Positions 9,929-21,300 of a stretch of DNA of 64,000 nucleotides are shown here, one piece after another. This DNA comes from Trichoderma breve. Lineage: Eukaryota > Ascomycota > Sordariomycetes > Hypocreales > Hypocreaceae. The notes under the pieces are model-generated. The model ran no database searches and was not told the origin of the DNA. It worked only from the letters and a program-made list of their open reading frames with translations. The stretch covers positions 4,154,001 through 4,218,000 of the forward strand of contig NC_079234.1 of NCBI RefSeq assembly GCF_028502605.1, read 5' to 3'. Each line of letters opens with the position of its first letter. The stretch's first letter is position 1. A program made the position numbers and the translations under genes.

Positions 9929-11928
9929 TTACTCATTCTCCATTGGTGTGTGCCCTATGGGATGCCCACCTAGGTATGGATTTGAGGATACCAGTGCTGC
10001 GGCTAGTCTAATTGTTCTCTGGATCCGTGTTTTCGTGATTGCTGGTTCCGGTGAGCTACAATTCCGTGTCTCCAAATCTAGCGGCGTCTCGTCCCAGATA
10101 TTCTTTGCGTGAATGTCCATTGGATAGGGACTCCAAAGACAGTGGGTTGTTAAAAGTGTCTGAAGGTCCCCAAAACTCTTCAATACCGCGCGGTTCTTGG
10201 CAATTATCTCCATATAAATGTTCCAAAAGATGTCTTGATAACCGGATATGCCATCCGAGCTTAGAACGATCAATATCCCTACCCAGATATCCAGATTTGC
10301 AGCGTGGAGAACAGCCATATTTTCGTGGTAATGATAGAACAAGTGCTCATTCAGTCGCTCAAGGACAGAAATGGGTCCACTGTACCTAGCGGGACACGTA
10401 GAGCGACACAGGAATGCTGTAAATTGCATCAAACAAAGCCCAAGAATAGCGTCGACGGCTTTCAGACGGCCTTCGCTTTCGGTGGTCAGGTACCAGCGGA
10501 CACACATGCTAATTATCATTGAGTATATCGTGTTGAGGTCGAGAGTGTCGAAGGGACTAGTATCCGGTGCTTCAAACCAGGCACGAGTATCCTGCAAAAG
10601 ACACTCCACGGTGCGGATCAGGTCCAGCAGCTTGCTGTCTACGCCAATGCGACTACTTTGTTGCCACATAGGTCCGGCCTCGCCGTAGAATCTGGAGGAT
10701 TTGGGGTAGTTATGAAACAGTTGATCGATCAAGTTCGACGGCAGTAGCTTGGCTGTTTGAAATGATATGGCGGCTCTTGGTACAGAATGTCTGTAATAAT
10801 GAGCCGCAGTCAGATCAAGATTGGCGGCACAACCCAAGTTGCTAGAAATCTGTTTGAATTCATAACTTACCTGATTAATAAGTGTTGCAGTGGTTTGAAG
10901 GAGCCTAGGCCATGGACCCCTCCCCTGAGACGTATCATCTCTTTCAACCCTTGCATGTGAGCCTGCCTCTGATTGATATCGGGTTTGAAGAGGCTAGTAG
11001 CGGTGAATATGGGTAAGAACATGTTTTCTTCCACACAGAGAAGATTAAACACCGCGGCTATATTTTCATCAGATATGGCAAGGGTTGGGTCTGCCAGATT
11101 GTGCTGCACCCCAATAATGGCTCGTCCTCTGTGGTGCAGCGTCAAACCGGAGTAATGGTCTCTCCGTTGAGGTTGTACTGCTGCTAATTGAAGTGCTGTA
11201 AGCGATAGGATTGCATGCATAAAGGCTGGGTGGCTGAACGATGGCTGCAACCAGTCCCGATGTATCTGAGAGACCCGTATCTTGCCCGTAATGGGAGTCA
11301 TCTCGGAGGATATAGCATCCATGACTAAAAAATTTAATTGAACAAATTAACATACTGGAACAGGAATCATGCTTCTCTCTGCTGAGACACAACTATAAGT
11401 GGCTGGAGTACACTCACAGAAGGCTAAGAGATCACCGACACTGGCATCTAATGGAACTGCAAGGCTTCCAAATGGGTCTATCGGGCATTTTCTGATAGCA
11501 GACGTAGGCAATTCAGAAAAGTCCCGGTTACGACACTTGGCGCATATGCAGTGCTGCCCAGCATGAGACGTGCCGTGATGCTTTTGGCTCTGCCCGAATA
11601 AAGCAGAAGGTTCCATGTCCTCAGCAGGGCTTTCAACTGCCATGTTGTCTCCGAGCGTTCCGTAGTCATCGAGCATCCACTCATCACAGCATTTCAGATA
11701 GAAGGATTGCTCTGTAGGTATAGAGTGGTGGTCACTCTCAAGATCAATTGATCCATGAGCATCGTCTTCACGGCCCCTTGTATGAGATACTCTGCGCTTT
11801 GGCCATTCCTGATTGGCGCGTATATTGCGCATCAAGAAACCCCTGACTTGGCCTAGGTATTTTTGCTCTGCAGACGGATCATTGCTGGTGTTGACGAAAA
11901 GGTATTCTTTCCCTGAACCCATGGTCAC
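9929..11928 (-). CDS. Fungal_trans_2-domain regulator without a zinc cluster
   Basis: Exons 11928-11418, 11324-10871 and 10790-9929 give 608 residues. The N-terminal EYLFVNTSNDPSA and the basic RANQEWPKRR segment match the fungal family annotated as Fungal_trans_2 (older name tachykinin-related). The DPFGSLAVPLD..LLAFF segment is rejoined by intron 1. The C-terminal helical region contains HPAFMHAILSLTALQLA and MIRLRGGVHGLG. No Zn2Cys6 motif lies inside or just upstream, as is usual for this branch; a small Cys group (CICAKC) sits mid-protein. Intron 2 is 80 nt, because two nearer AG sites would leave introns under 30 nt. A second ATG at 11922 may be the true start. It probably acts as a regulator or co-regulator. 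Family membership is solid and the function is unknown. Confidence 0.85.
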
Positions 11929-13291
11929 TTAACTCCGGTTGTATCTTCGCCTGATGCCCGAATCTATGCATTTATGGGGACAGGTGGCTGTCCTCGCCCG
12001 GCCGGATCGGTCTTTGCATCAACAATTGCTCGCCTCGTATGTTCACGCTAGACACGAAATCCTATGTCAGAAGACCTAATTGGAGAAATGTTTGGTTACA
12101 TACCCTGAAGAGGACTTACAGTTTTGCACAAGTTTGGAGGCGAACACCGGGAAGCATACGGTGGTCTGTGGAAGAGAGGGGGCGACAGACCAGATGGCGG
12201 ATAGGGCATGGGCGACTAATATCCTGAACCACCATTGTCCCTATCAAGTACAACATTCTCCCTAAGGGGTATGGTGTTATTGAAGCAAACCCCACATCCA
12301 AGGGGACTTGATTTGATCCGAGACGTAACTGGAATCTTCCCTCCATGCTGACTAGGTATTAGAACCGTGTGAGACTTATCGAAAAGGGAACGGCCTTTCA
12401 GATAGACGATGGATATCTTCTATCCATCGGGAGACATTACGATCATCACACGTGGCCGTTGGAAATATGAGACTCTATATACATATTAATGCTTTTTCCT
12501 AATGTTCAGAGCACGCAAATTGAAGATAGATTAGATGACTCTTGTCAGATTGCGTCTATAGAAATGAGAGATTTGAATATGCAGTTAGAGGGACCATGTG
12601 GAGACCTCTAGGTATGAAGAACAAAAACCCTCATGCGGTCTGTAACGGCAGCTACATGAACTATTAGTTGGACATTTTTCTGTTTCAAACGGAGCACCTG
12701 ATCGTCTTGAACATGGAGGGAATAGACGGGATTCAAAAGCTGGTTTGTCAATATCAGGAGTTTGTTGAATCTGGATTCTCACACGACGCAGAATTTGATG
12801 ACTCGCACGGAGCAGACTCAAATTAGAAAGGGCCTTTGAGTTTGAGGCATCAGATCTTGGCCTTTTTCTCGTAGAGTGGACCAGTTGTTGCAAGGCTCAA
12901 AGGCATACAGCGCACTCCTTGGACAATGAAGCAGTACTAGATCTTGCAAGGATCGGAGCGTAGCGCAGAATAAGCGGACTAGTGTTCTGCACGAGTGAGA
13001 CTTGTCGCCAATAGGAGGGGTCATGTGTGTGATGAGCTAGCCTGGAGAAATATAAGTCGACCGGGGCTTGGAATTATTACTCCGGAGAGGAGTGTTGAAT
13101 CTGACACACACGGTAGGGGTTATAGAAACTGATGAGGATTTGAGAGACTGTTGTACTCCGCATTATGATAAGACCACTTGAATGGCGCTGTATTCTACAA
13201 CATTAATCTATTTTGCCAATGACGACATATGCCCTGTTATACCCAGCGCTCTTGCTATCATACATGTCCAATGACTCGTGTTCTATGTCTG
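11929..13291. other. 1.36 kb without a supported gene
   Basis: Two overlapping minus-strand frames (13024-12818 and 12893-12585) are open but show no domain, no codon pattern like the neighbours and no consistent splice. They may be relics. It holds the regulator promoter and the 3' flank of the GFA-type gene. Confidence 0.45.
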
Positions 13292-13829
13292 TTATGGGGG
13301 AGGCATTCCCTCGTGCTGAGCAAGCCCCTCAACAGCAGAGATCCATTTTACCCGATCTTCAATAAACATCTCTAGGGCCGGTCGAAGATTGTCCAAAGCA
13401 CTTTTGTCGTCTAGAATCCCGGGTTGAATGATTCTCATTCCGTCCTTGCCGCCAAAGCCATCTCCCCATCGATACATTGTGGTTCCTGGCGTTGTTAGTG
13501 CTTGTCCATAGCTCTTCACACGGCCATGACTTACCGCAGTCACCGCAAAAGCAGTTCACAATCTTTTTCCCACTATCTGCAATTTTCGATATCTCCTTCG
13601 GTTCACCAAAAACCTTGAATTGGGTACTCGGAATGACATAATTGTTGCTGAACATGCTACCGGTGTAATGGCGGCAATTCGAGCAGTGACATATTGCCTA
13701 TTGGTCTTAGTCGACTTTATCCCGCCTTCTCATTCGAAACGTATACTCAATTATCATGCTTACCGTGCGCTCAGGCTCACCAGTATACTCGATCTTGATG
13801 TTTCCACAATAACAGCTTCCCGTCGGCAT
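13292..13829 (-). CDS. GFA / CENP-V-type zinc protein (Mss4-like fold)
   Basis: Exons 13829-13764, 13697-13535 and 13485-13292 give 140 residues. The family, named for glutathione-dependent formaldehyde-activating enzyme, binds two zincs. The full ligand set is visible: Cys6-x-Cys8, Cys25-x-Cys27-x2-Cys30 in CHCSNC, and Cys71-x-Cys73-x2-Cys76 in CFCGDCGTTMY. The last is completed across intron 2. The start is MPTGSCYCGN. Most fungal members have no proven activity, and true formaldehyde-glutathione chemistry is established for only a few bacterial proteins, so the reaction is uncertain. It is divergent from the F-box-like gene. Confidence 0.92.
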
Positions 13830-14465
13830 GTTGGCGTACGTAAGTAGAGGTTTGTAGAGGCTGTAAAGACGGATGTATAAAATTGGCTGGATAATATCTA
13901 AGTCCGCTCAACTTTCAGATGGCAATGGAGGCATCAAGTTTATATCATATTCTTTGCGAGACCTGTCGCTAGCTATGTACGGCATGATATCATATGTTCG
14001 AGCAACAGCTGATAAATCATTGCCCTGTTATCTCCTGGCTTCTTACATATTCAAGTCTGCGCTAGTCCACGGCCATGATCACGCTAGTCCACCATTTAGG
14101 CACTAGCTGACGCCCAGCGGGTCGAGTCCAATGTTTACTTTGCAGTATATCATTGAGTTCTACGGATATCCATAATGAGCAGGCCTTGGCAAGATGCTGA
14201 TGAAGAAACTAGAATGCTGGGAAAAAATCGTAGTTACGTTATGTCCGTTGACGACAAGAATGATGCCCAGTACGCTTAGCAATCACCTAATTCAGCAATG
14301 CGGTAATGCCTTGACCGCAGCTCCCGATTTCTCTTAGACTAACCCTCTATAAATGTGAAGGGGGTTGGGGGATTTATGGGTTCAATGAGGCGATTTCTCA
14401 TACTCATAAGCTACATCACACTCAACGAGATCTTGGAGATGAGTTCCATCAGTCGAAGATCTCAG
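13830..14465. promoter_or_regulatory. Divergent intergenic region
   Basis: A 636 bp promoter spacer between the GFA-type gene (minus) and the F-box-like gene (plus). It contains a 13-mer (13898-13910) also found at 6261-6273. No ORF is supported. Confidence 0.4.
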
Positions 14466-15150
14466 ATGGCCACATTTGAGCTTCTACAGCTGCCGCTGGA
14501 AATCCGGAGACTGGTATACTACTATTATTTCTTTAATGACAACAGCATGTGTCGAATATCAACTACATACCAGATTTCAACAAGTGTTGTGACGGAAAAC
14601 GATACTCCCGTGAATCAGAGCCAGGTGAAAGCATTGTCTCATACAGCTATAGCGGCGAGTCTGAGATCTACTGTCAACGCAATGCCGCTTCTTTTATGCT
14701 CGTCTCAAATGTAAGCTTCCAGTTAAAATGATGGGGAAACGGGGTTTGGGACAATACTAATAGCTAGTCGTTCATCTTTTTAGCTACTGTGAAGCAATTG
14801 ATGTCCTATATAGGGGTGCATCTTTTCACTTCAACGATCTGAACGTTTTACGGAAATTCTTAGACGTAAGGCGCGATGCCGGGAATGAAGACCTGGTTCG
14901 GTCTATCTATTTTGACTGGACCAGCTTTGTTTGGCTAAGCCATGGCCAGCAATACGCGGTACAGCAATATCTGGATGAGCATTGGGACCCGCTGTGCCGG
15001 CGACTGAACGAAATGAACAGCTTGAAGAGCTTTGTCGTGTCAATCAAACTCGCCACGAAGCAAACAATAAAACAGAAGTTTGAAAGAAGTAACCTCCACC
15101 AGCTACTGACGTGGCTGAGTAGCCTGAATCTGTCGCTGGAAATTTTATAA
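14466..15150 (+). CDS. F-box-like / DUF7730-type fungal protein
   Basis: Exons 14466-14710 and 14784-15150 are joined by a 73-nt intron with an ATACTAAT branch, giving 203 residues. The N-terminal ELLQLPLEIRRLVYYYYF is the degenerate F-box-like opening common in this large lineage-specific fungal family. The spliced junction gives SQIYCEAIDVLYRGASFHF, the second hallmark (Q-IY-EA-D-LY..N/A-F-F). The C-terminal part, with an SLKSFVVSIKLA stretch, resembles the usual end of these proteins. Function is unknown; some F-box relatives act in ubiquitin ligases. Upstream in-frame ATGs (for example 14439) could extend the N-terminus. Confidence 0.8.
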
Positions 15151-15596
15151 GATAATACTGCATACAACAAGGCAGAGAAGAACAATAGTTTATTTCAGGG
15201 CTGCTTATTTCATTTATTTAGAATAATCATTATCTAGTGTATTAGCATAGATAGAATTCCTTATTGGCGACAATTTATTTCATAGAGACATTAGGCATGT
15301 AAGACTGGAAGCTTGAGAATGAGCTGAGCTCTCAATTGTGACCAGGCTATGGCGTTGATGTGAAGTCATTCATTGTTCGCCATTGGCAAGTTTTTCTGTA
15401 TCTTACTGGATGCTTTCACAGAGCTGTTTCCCTGGCTTTGAAGATCATCTTGATTTATTTTTCTTGTATTGAGACTGCTGCAAATGAAGAATCTCTCCCT
15501 CACATTCTGAAGCAATCTTCTTAAGATACAATTACAAGCGTTTGTCCAACATCGGCTTACGCCGTCACATCTAGATCCACAGTCTAGATTTAGTGC
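15151..15596. other. Intergenic between F-box-like gene and tRNA
   Basis: No gene supported. AT-rich 3' flank and upstream region of the tRNA. Confidence 0.5.
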
Positions 15597-15696
15597 GCTT
15601 CCGTAGCTCAGTTGGTTAGAGCTTCGTACTAATACTTTAGCTTTCAAGCCAGTGTTGGTAATGCGAAGGTCGCAGGTTCAAGCCCTGCCGGGAGCA
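15597..15696 (+). tRNA. tRNA-Ile(AAT) with a 26-nt intron
   Basis: The cloverleaf folds completely. The acceptor stem is GCTTCCG/CGGGAGC with one T-G pair, the D arm is GCTC/GAGC, the anticodon stem is TCGTA/TGCGA, the variable loop is AGGTC and the T arm is GCAGG-TTCAAGC-CCTGC. A is the discriminator base. The mature anticodon loop is C-T-A-A-T-A-A, so the anticodon AAT (15631-15633) reads isoleucine codons after inosine formation. The intron at 15635-15660 lies directly after position 37, the canonical site for nuclear tRNA introns. Confidence 0.95.
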
Positions 15697-15713
15697 AATC
15701 TCCAGTGCGCGCT

Positions 15714-15772
15714 TCTTTTTTGATTCTTTTTTCTTTTTTTTTTTTTTTTTTCTTTTTTTTTTGGAAGATCAG
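15714..15772 (+). terminator. Poly-T RNA polymerase III terminator tract
   Basis: Several T runs begin 18 nt after the tRNA, the longest about 19-20 T. Four or more T already stop Pol III, so the tract far exceeds the need. Confidence 0.75.
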
Positions 15773-16829
15773 ATAAATCGGCGAATGCATATCTTTTTGT
15801 CTATTTGGGATGCAGGTCATCTCTCATTATCGCCTAAATGTTTCTTGTACTAAGGCATATGTCCACAAGGCCCAAGGCGGTTTGACATCTGTATAAGTCT
15901 TTTCGTGGCCGGTATTCTCCTTTCTCTTGATGATGAACTAAAAGCTTATTATTGGATCCAATTATTTATTGGGCAATTACTCACCGCACGAAGAATCTTG
16001 ATTAAAAATTCTGTTGAGACAGAGCAGCAGGAGTGTACATAGGCTTCTCAGCTGAACTAAACGCTAGGAACCCGACCATCCCTTGGCTAAGTATCGTATC
16101 ACGTAGACCCATTGCGGTCTGCTGTACAAAGGTTATTTTTCCACTTCATTTTGGGTATTACCATCTTTTAGACCAGGTCCGAGATATTATTCTGCCCCCG
16201 CCTCATTATTACTTGTGATCCAAGTGGAATTGTTACGCACGCACGCATTACTATGATCGAGTGTTTGTTCGTTGGCATGCGTATCAACACATACTGACGT
16301 CGGAGCGATTGCCGAGTTGTCCATGCACTCGTCTGGAATTACATGCCGGTGTTACAACCAGGGCACATCCAAGTTATGTCATTGCATTGAATTGGCCTCT
16401 GAAACTGTGAAACGAGTTTTGTGAAACTCAGTGACACCGCTCAGAGACTTTTTGACAATCTTGGCCATATAACTCAACCACTCCCAGCCGCTTTGTAACT
16501 AATATAGTATAGAATCACATGTACTAAGTAGCGCCTGCCAAAAGATTTATAGACGGACCTGCACTGAGAGCAACATCGAAGGTAAGATTTTGTCATAGAG
16601 TTCAGCTATGAGCCATCATTCTTGCATACCCATACAAAGGAGACTCGGTCATCAATACCGGGTGCTTAATGATTGTGTTGAACAATCCCCTGATGTTTCC
16701 ACCCCGAAAGCAATTCCGAGGAAAACGCACTTAACGTGGACCTAAACAATGAGACGAAGCCATTTAAGAACACAGAGTCTATATAGACCCTACACAAGCG
16801 GGACTTGGGCATAGATCGAGTCCGGCACG
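15773..16829. other. 1.06 kb without a supported gene
   Basis: AT-rich intergenic DNA; only short frames without domains. Confidence 0.5.
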
Positions 16830-17165
16830 TTATAAGTGTGGCTTGCGCAGATAGTTCCAAATTGCAGTAATTCCGACTTCCTCCTCGGGATCAGTGCGAT
16901 TTATACCCTGAATCTCCCAAATGGATACGTCAGACTTGGCTTTAGACTTCTTATCATCCCAGATGCTGTTCGAAGCAAAGCTACCTTGCTTGACAAGGTC
17001 TTGGCGTACACACCAGATATCGCTTGTAGCGGGTGTCTGAGTCAACCCGCTCATGGCCACATCACCTAATTCCACGTAGCCATTTGGAGCACGGGTAGCG
17101 CCGCTGCCTTTGTCATTCCATCTAGCACTGAATGACGAAGTTCTTGTAGTGATAAGTTCAGACAT
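16830..17165 (-). CDS. Small Vps62-like (vacuolar sorting 62 repeat) protein
   Basis: A 111-residue ORF starting MSELIT at 17165. The frame is open 65 codons further upstream, but that part has no family similarity. The features LITTRTSSFSARWNDKGSGATR and APNGYVELGDVAMSG are the repeat signature of fungal Vps62-related proteins: WNDxGSGA, then GYxxLGDV. These usually span several hundred residues with a longer beta-propeller-like body. Here only one unit and a short tail (IWDDKKSKAKSDVSIWEI, partly another WNDxGSG-like unit) remain, so this is either a minimal stand-alone form or a remnant. The localisation cannot be predicted. Confidence 0.75.
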   Translation of the reverse strand: MSELITTRTSSFSARWNDKGSGATRAPNGYVELGDVAMSGLTQTPATSDIWCVRQDLVKQGSFASNSIWDDKKSKAKSDVSIWEIQGINRTDPEEEVGITAIWNYLRKPHL

Positions 17166-17921
17166 ATTTAATATGATAGGAAGAAGTTTAACTAAAGGTG
17201 AAGCTAAATATGTTAGGATTTGAAAGACGATGTAGTGTCTTGCATATTCGTCCTGTGCAGAGTTTCTAGACGATTTATATATCTGCGATATGAGCCCTCC
17301 TCTCATTCTCTGTACAACCAGACTTATGTCACATATATGTTTGCTTGCCTCATATTTCATGCAATCTCGTCTTTTCAGGCATACACCGACAAATTGACAT
17401 CATATGTGTTCAGTACTATGTTTGCCATGTAATAATATGATTTGGTTGGTTTGATCTAGGTATTGTGTGACGAGTCTATCTTATTCTCGTTGTGGCCTAT
17501 ATAGGGAGTATACAGGTAGATACGCGTCTGTAGCTTTACGTAGTCGTCACCTTAATAGGTATGTATTATTTACTCAGGCTCTCACAACATGAGCAATGTT
17601 GGGGAACAACCTGTTGTTATCTGGTATGTATAGATCTTGGCCCCCACGCTAATATGAAATCTCGCACAGAGGGTTACACTGGGCCCGTATGCTTCGTTTC
17701 AGCATAGACAAGCTCGGAAATCTCTGGACCACTCGGTCCCGAGTAGAATCTCGAGACAGAATATGGTAGCATTGATGACGACTGAAAATGAAAGATTGCT
17801 TGTAATGAGATGAGATGTATAAATATTGCAACTGGGCTGAGGGCATCTCTCAACCTTTGGACAATATATATGCCCGCAATTTTACGAAGAACACTCTCGA
17901 TCTGAAGCGCTACCCCGAATA
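17166..17921. promoter_or_regulatory. Intergenic region with TATA box
   Basis: No ORF supported. A good TATA box, TATAAATA at 17818-17825, lies 97 bp before the candidate peptide gene that follows. Confidence 0.5.
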
Positions 17922-18095
17922 ATGCAGGCTGTGAAATTCACACTCGCCATCACTTCTTCTGTCAGTGCGACAATGCCAGCTGAGCTGTAAGAATGCGAAT
18001 GCCTTGCCATATCTTAATTACAAGCGCTCATATTTACTAGAAACAAGGCCAGTAGCTCTTATGTGAACTACGGTTCTACCAAGTCCAAGTATTAG
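17922..18095 (+). CDS. Candidate 39-residue secreted peptide (two exons)
   Basis: Exon 1 (17922-17986) encodes a short hydrophobic N-terminus, MQAVKFTLAITSSVSA, that looks like a signal peptide with an Ala at a plausible cleavage point. A 54-nt intron (17987-18040) has GTAAGA and TTTACTAG ends. Exon 2 (18041-18095) continues in frame to TAG with a Ser/Tyr/Lys-rich tail. The first exon also reads to a stop inside the intron, so the spliced form is inferred. A TATA box lies 97 bp upstream. There are no cysteines. No family is recognised; it could be a secreted peptide, a pheromone-like or RiPP-type precursor, or a chance ORF. Confidence 0.4.
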
Positions 18096-18345
18096 ATCGA
18101 TTACTTTATGACAACTTTTTTTTTTCTCTGTCGTATACATGCCGACATTCAGACGTGGAGCAATTTTTCCTCGGCCGCTCGCTTCATCATTCTTGTGTGG
18201 AACCCATGCCCTGCGGCACCGGCTTCGCGTATATGTACATTTTGGGACATTAAAATCTGTTCAAAATTATTGATTACTCTATACCGAATAATCTATTCAT
18301 ACAAAGTCTTTATCATTATACAATCCTAATTACATCATATCATGT

Positions 18346-21300
18346 CTATTGACGGCGGCGTGCAAAGCTGTCTGGGTCAGACATTGCGGCGGCAGCACGC
18401 AGGTTCAGCTTTCTCTTGCCATGATGGCCAGGTGTTCCTGTGTGTCCTTTGCTGTGTCCAATGATGGCCCATTCAGCAACGGTGGCTCCAGTGCCGTTCT
18501 TTCCTACGACGTCTGCATGATCGAGCCCTTGGTTGCCAACAATGAGCAGCGACGCATATCGAGAAGCAGCAACAGGCTTTGACAGAGTGACATTAGTTGT
18601 GTTGCCAATGGGAATGGCGATGACATTCAAGTCAGTAGTCTTGATATCGTATGGATTGGACTGCTTGATGTTGGTCAAAGAGGAGACAACCTTGTAGTTC
18701 GAGTTGTGCTTCTGTGACTTCAAGACTGTAGCTGGGTCGCTGATGGCCTCGTTGTGGAAGATGACGGTGGCGTTGACGGGAGGTGCCTGTGCCCAGTCGA
18801 AATGGAAGCCCGAGACCAGAGATCCCACGTCTTCTTGATCAAGAGAGACAGTAATAGAACTCAACTTGTCAGCAGAGGCAGGCTGCCATTTGGTAGAGGT
18901 AGCACCATCAACGGCCGCGATGGGGAATTGACCAGGAACATAGTCGTTGGGTGAGCTCGCGGCATGGCATTGCACCAAGTTGCCAGCGTACGTTTGTTGA
19001 GAGCCAATCTGCTTGTTAGGAACGACGACTGAGCCCTTGGCAGGCAAGTGATAGACCGTTGGGCTTTCTTCAGGTCCAGAGTGGATGGTAATGGTCTTGC
19101 CAGCAAAGCGTTGGTCAGCTCCATCAAGCGCAGCAACACCGCTAGCACGGCTGATAGTTGTGTGAGTATAGTTGGACCAAGCCGAGATAGGCCAGCCACG
19201 CCAGTAAAAGGTTCTGTATCTCAGATAAGGAATCTGAGGAGGCAAGTTTGGCTCAATGTGGATGAAGTCATCGGGCACCAGACGGAGACCGAGATAGCCA
19301 AAGAGAACGACCTGGTTGGCACCACCGTGGCCAGTGAGGAATGGGTAAGCCGGGTGAGTACCTCCGTTGATGCTGGAATCATCAATGATCTGCTCTGAGA
19401 GCTGGTAGAAGGGCGCGCGAACGTAGGGCTTGAACGCATATTGAGCATAGGTGTAAGCCGAGCATCCGGAGGGTGAGATTTCGTTGGCTACAATGGAGAA
19501 GAAGGCGTAGGTCATGGCAGGTCCATCTGGAGACTGCTTGTTGGCGTACTGTATAAATGTTAGCATCGTGCTCACTGATTATGGGTATTTGCTGAATCAT
19601 TGAAGCTCACATAGTCGAGATCATTGAGGGCATCCTCAGTAGTGTAGTTGGTCGTGTAAGACAGAGGGAATGTGACCATAATGACATCAGCTTGCTTGAC
19701 CACTGCACTGCCGTTCATAGTGGTAAACTCCAGAGTCACTCCATTTTCACGAAGAACCAAGGCATTTGATGCCATATCATTCCATGTTTTGTTCTGTTCA
19801 ATGCCAAACTGCTTGCGGAACGTGTTTGCGTTCTGGAGAGTCTCTGCAATGAGAGGCATGGTGTATCCACCGGCATCGACGTGGTTCGCGTATTCGTCCT
19901 ACTACATGTTAGCCAAAGAAAAAAAATTTAGCGAAGGACGGGGCAAGTTACAGGATCAGTCATGTTAGTCAATGTCCAGGCCGTCTTGTTGGGTTTGAGC
20001 AGGTTGCTGTACAGCTCGGCAATGGAGTCATAGACGGGGAAGAGGTTTTCCTGGAAGTCCTTCGTATTGCCGTTCACAACCCACTGATTGACAAGAGCCA
20101 ATCCGATATCTCCATTCAGATGGTACTCGTAATCCCAGCAAGGGCCGGTAGCAGTGCAGTTGCCATAACGGCCACTGGTCCACGGGAACACGGCGGCAGA
20201 TGCAGAGAAGAAAGTCTCGTTCTGGGAGCCTGCGTAAGAAGTCTTGACGTTTTCCTTGGCCTGGCCGTATCTTGCCAGGCGGTAGTTTACGATCCTCTCA
20301 GCAGCTTCCGGGTGCGCCGCAAGCAAACCAGGCTGCATCCAGAGGTCAGCATCCCAGAAGACTTGTCCGGCATAAGAGTCAGAAGTCAATCCGCCGACAG
20401 AAATGCTGTCAACGTTAACTGGGGCCCCGTTGGCCGCCTTGCTACCATTCTTGCCCACTGTGTTTTGAAGCAGGTAGTAGGTGTTTACGACTGCAATAAT
20501 GGCCGAATCAATGATGTAGTTGTCGTTAGGAAGCTTGCGAGTCTTGGGATCGGCGAAGCTGTCGACGGAGCTCTCAGGCATGACATTAGCCCATTCTGTG
20601 ACATGAGAGTTCAGAGATTTGGAGTAGCCATTTTTCAGCGCGGTTGCTGCTGCCGACTTGGCGATCTGCTTGGGATTCTTGAAGGCATCAGAGGATGCAC
20701 CTCCAACGAATTTGGTCACTCGCACGGCACGTCCTGCTGAAAACTTAACGGGAACAGCCTGTGCAATGGAAGATGCGTTGGTGTGCACGTATGGCTTGTT
20801 GTGGACAATCTTGCGGTTCGACAAGTCTACACCTCCAGAGCCGGTGATATCGGCGTACACGTAGGCGGTGACATTGGCGACACCATTAGGTCGCACGGCT
20901 GAGAAGATGGCGTTTCCATCCTCGCCTGATTCGACAAAATCGGTTCGTACTGCTGCGAAGCCGTCGAGAACGTTGACAATTGATGCTTCCACATTCTTGG
21001 ATGCGGTGACTTGCAAGTCAACCACAGCCTGGTTAACATATAGCTTGTTGGCGAAGATGCGGTATGAGATGTCGAAACTCCCCTTGTTGCCCTTGGGAGT
21101 CCACTTGTATGACCAGCTCAGGACTCCCGCCTTGTAGTCATAGGTTGATCTGAAGTTGGAGATGGTTCGGTTATCAACCGTTGCATCAAGGTAGGTGTTA
21201 CCACCGAGATCCAAGATGAGGCCACTCCAGTGTGGAATACCACTGATGGCAGTGTCAGAGCCGTACTGTGAGATCCAGGGGAAATTGGTTCCGTTCATAA

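Noticed and set aside
11347..11417. An extra small exon inside intron 1 of the Fungal_trans_2 gene
   Set aside because: It would need a second intron of about 31 nt; one 93-nt intron restores the LLAFF text and keeps frame.
20120..20740. 206-codon plus-strand frame inside the trehalase gene
   Set aside because: Antisense shadow of the GH65 coding exon.
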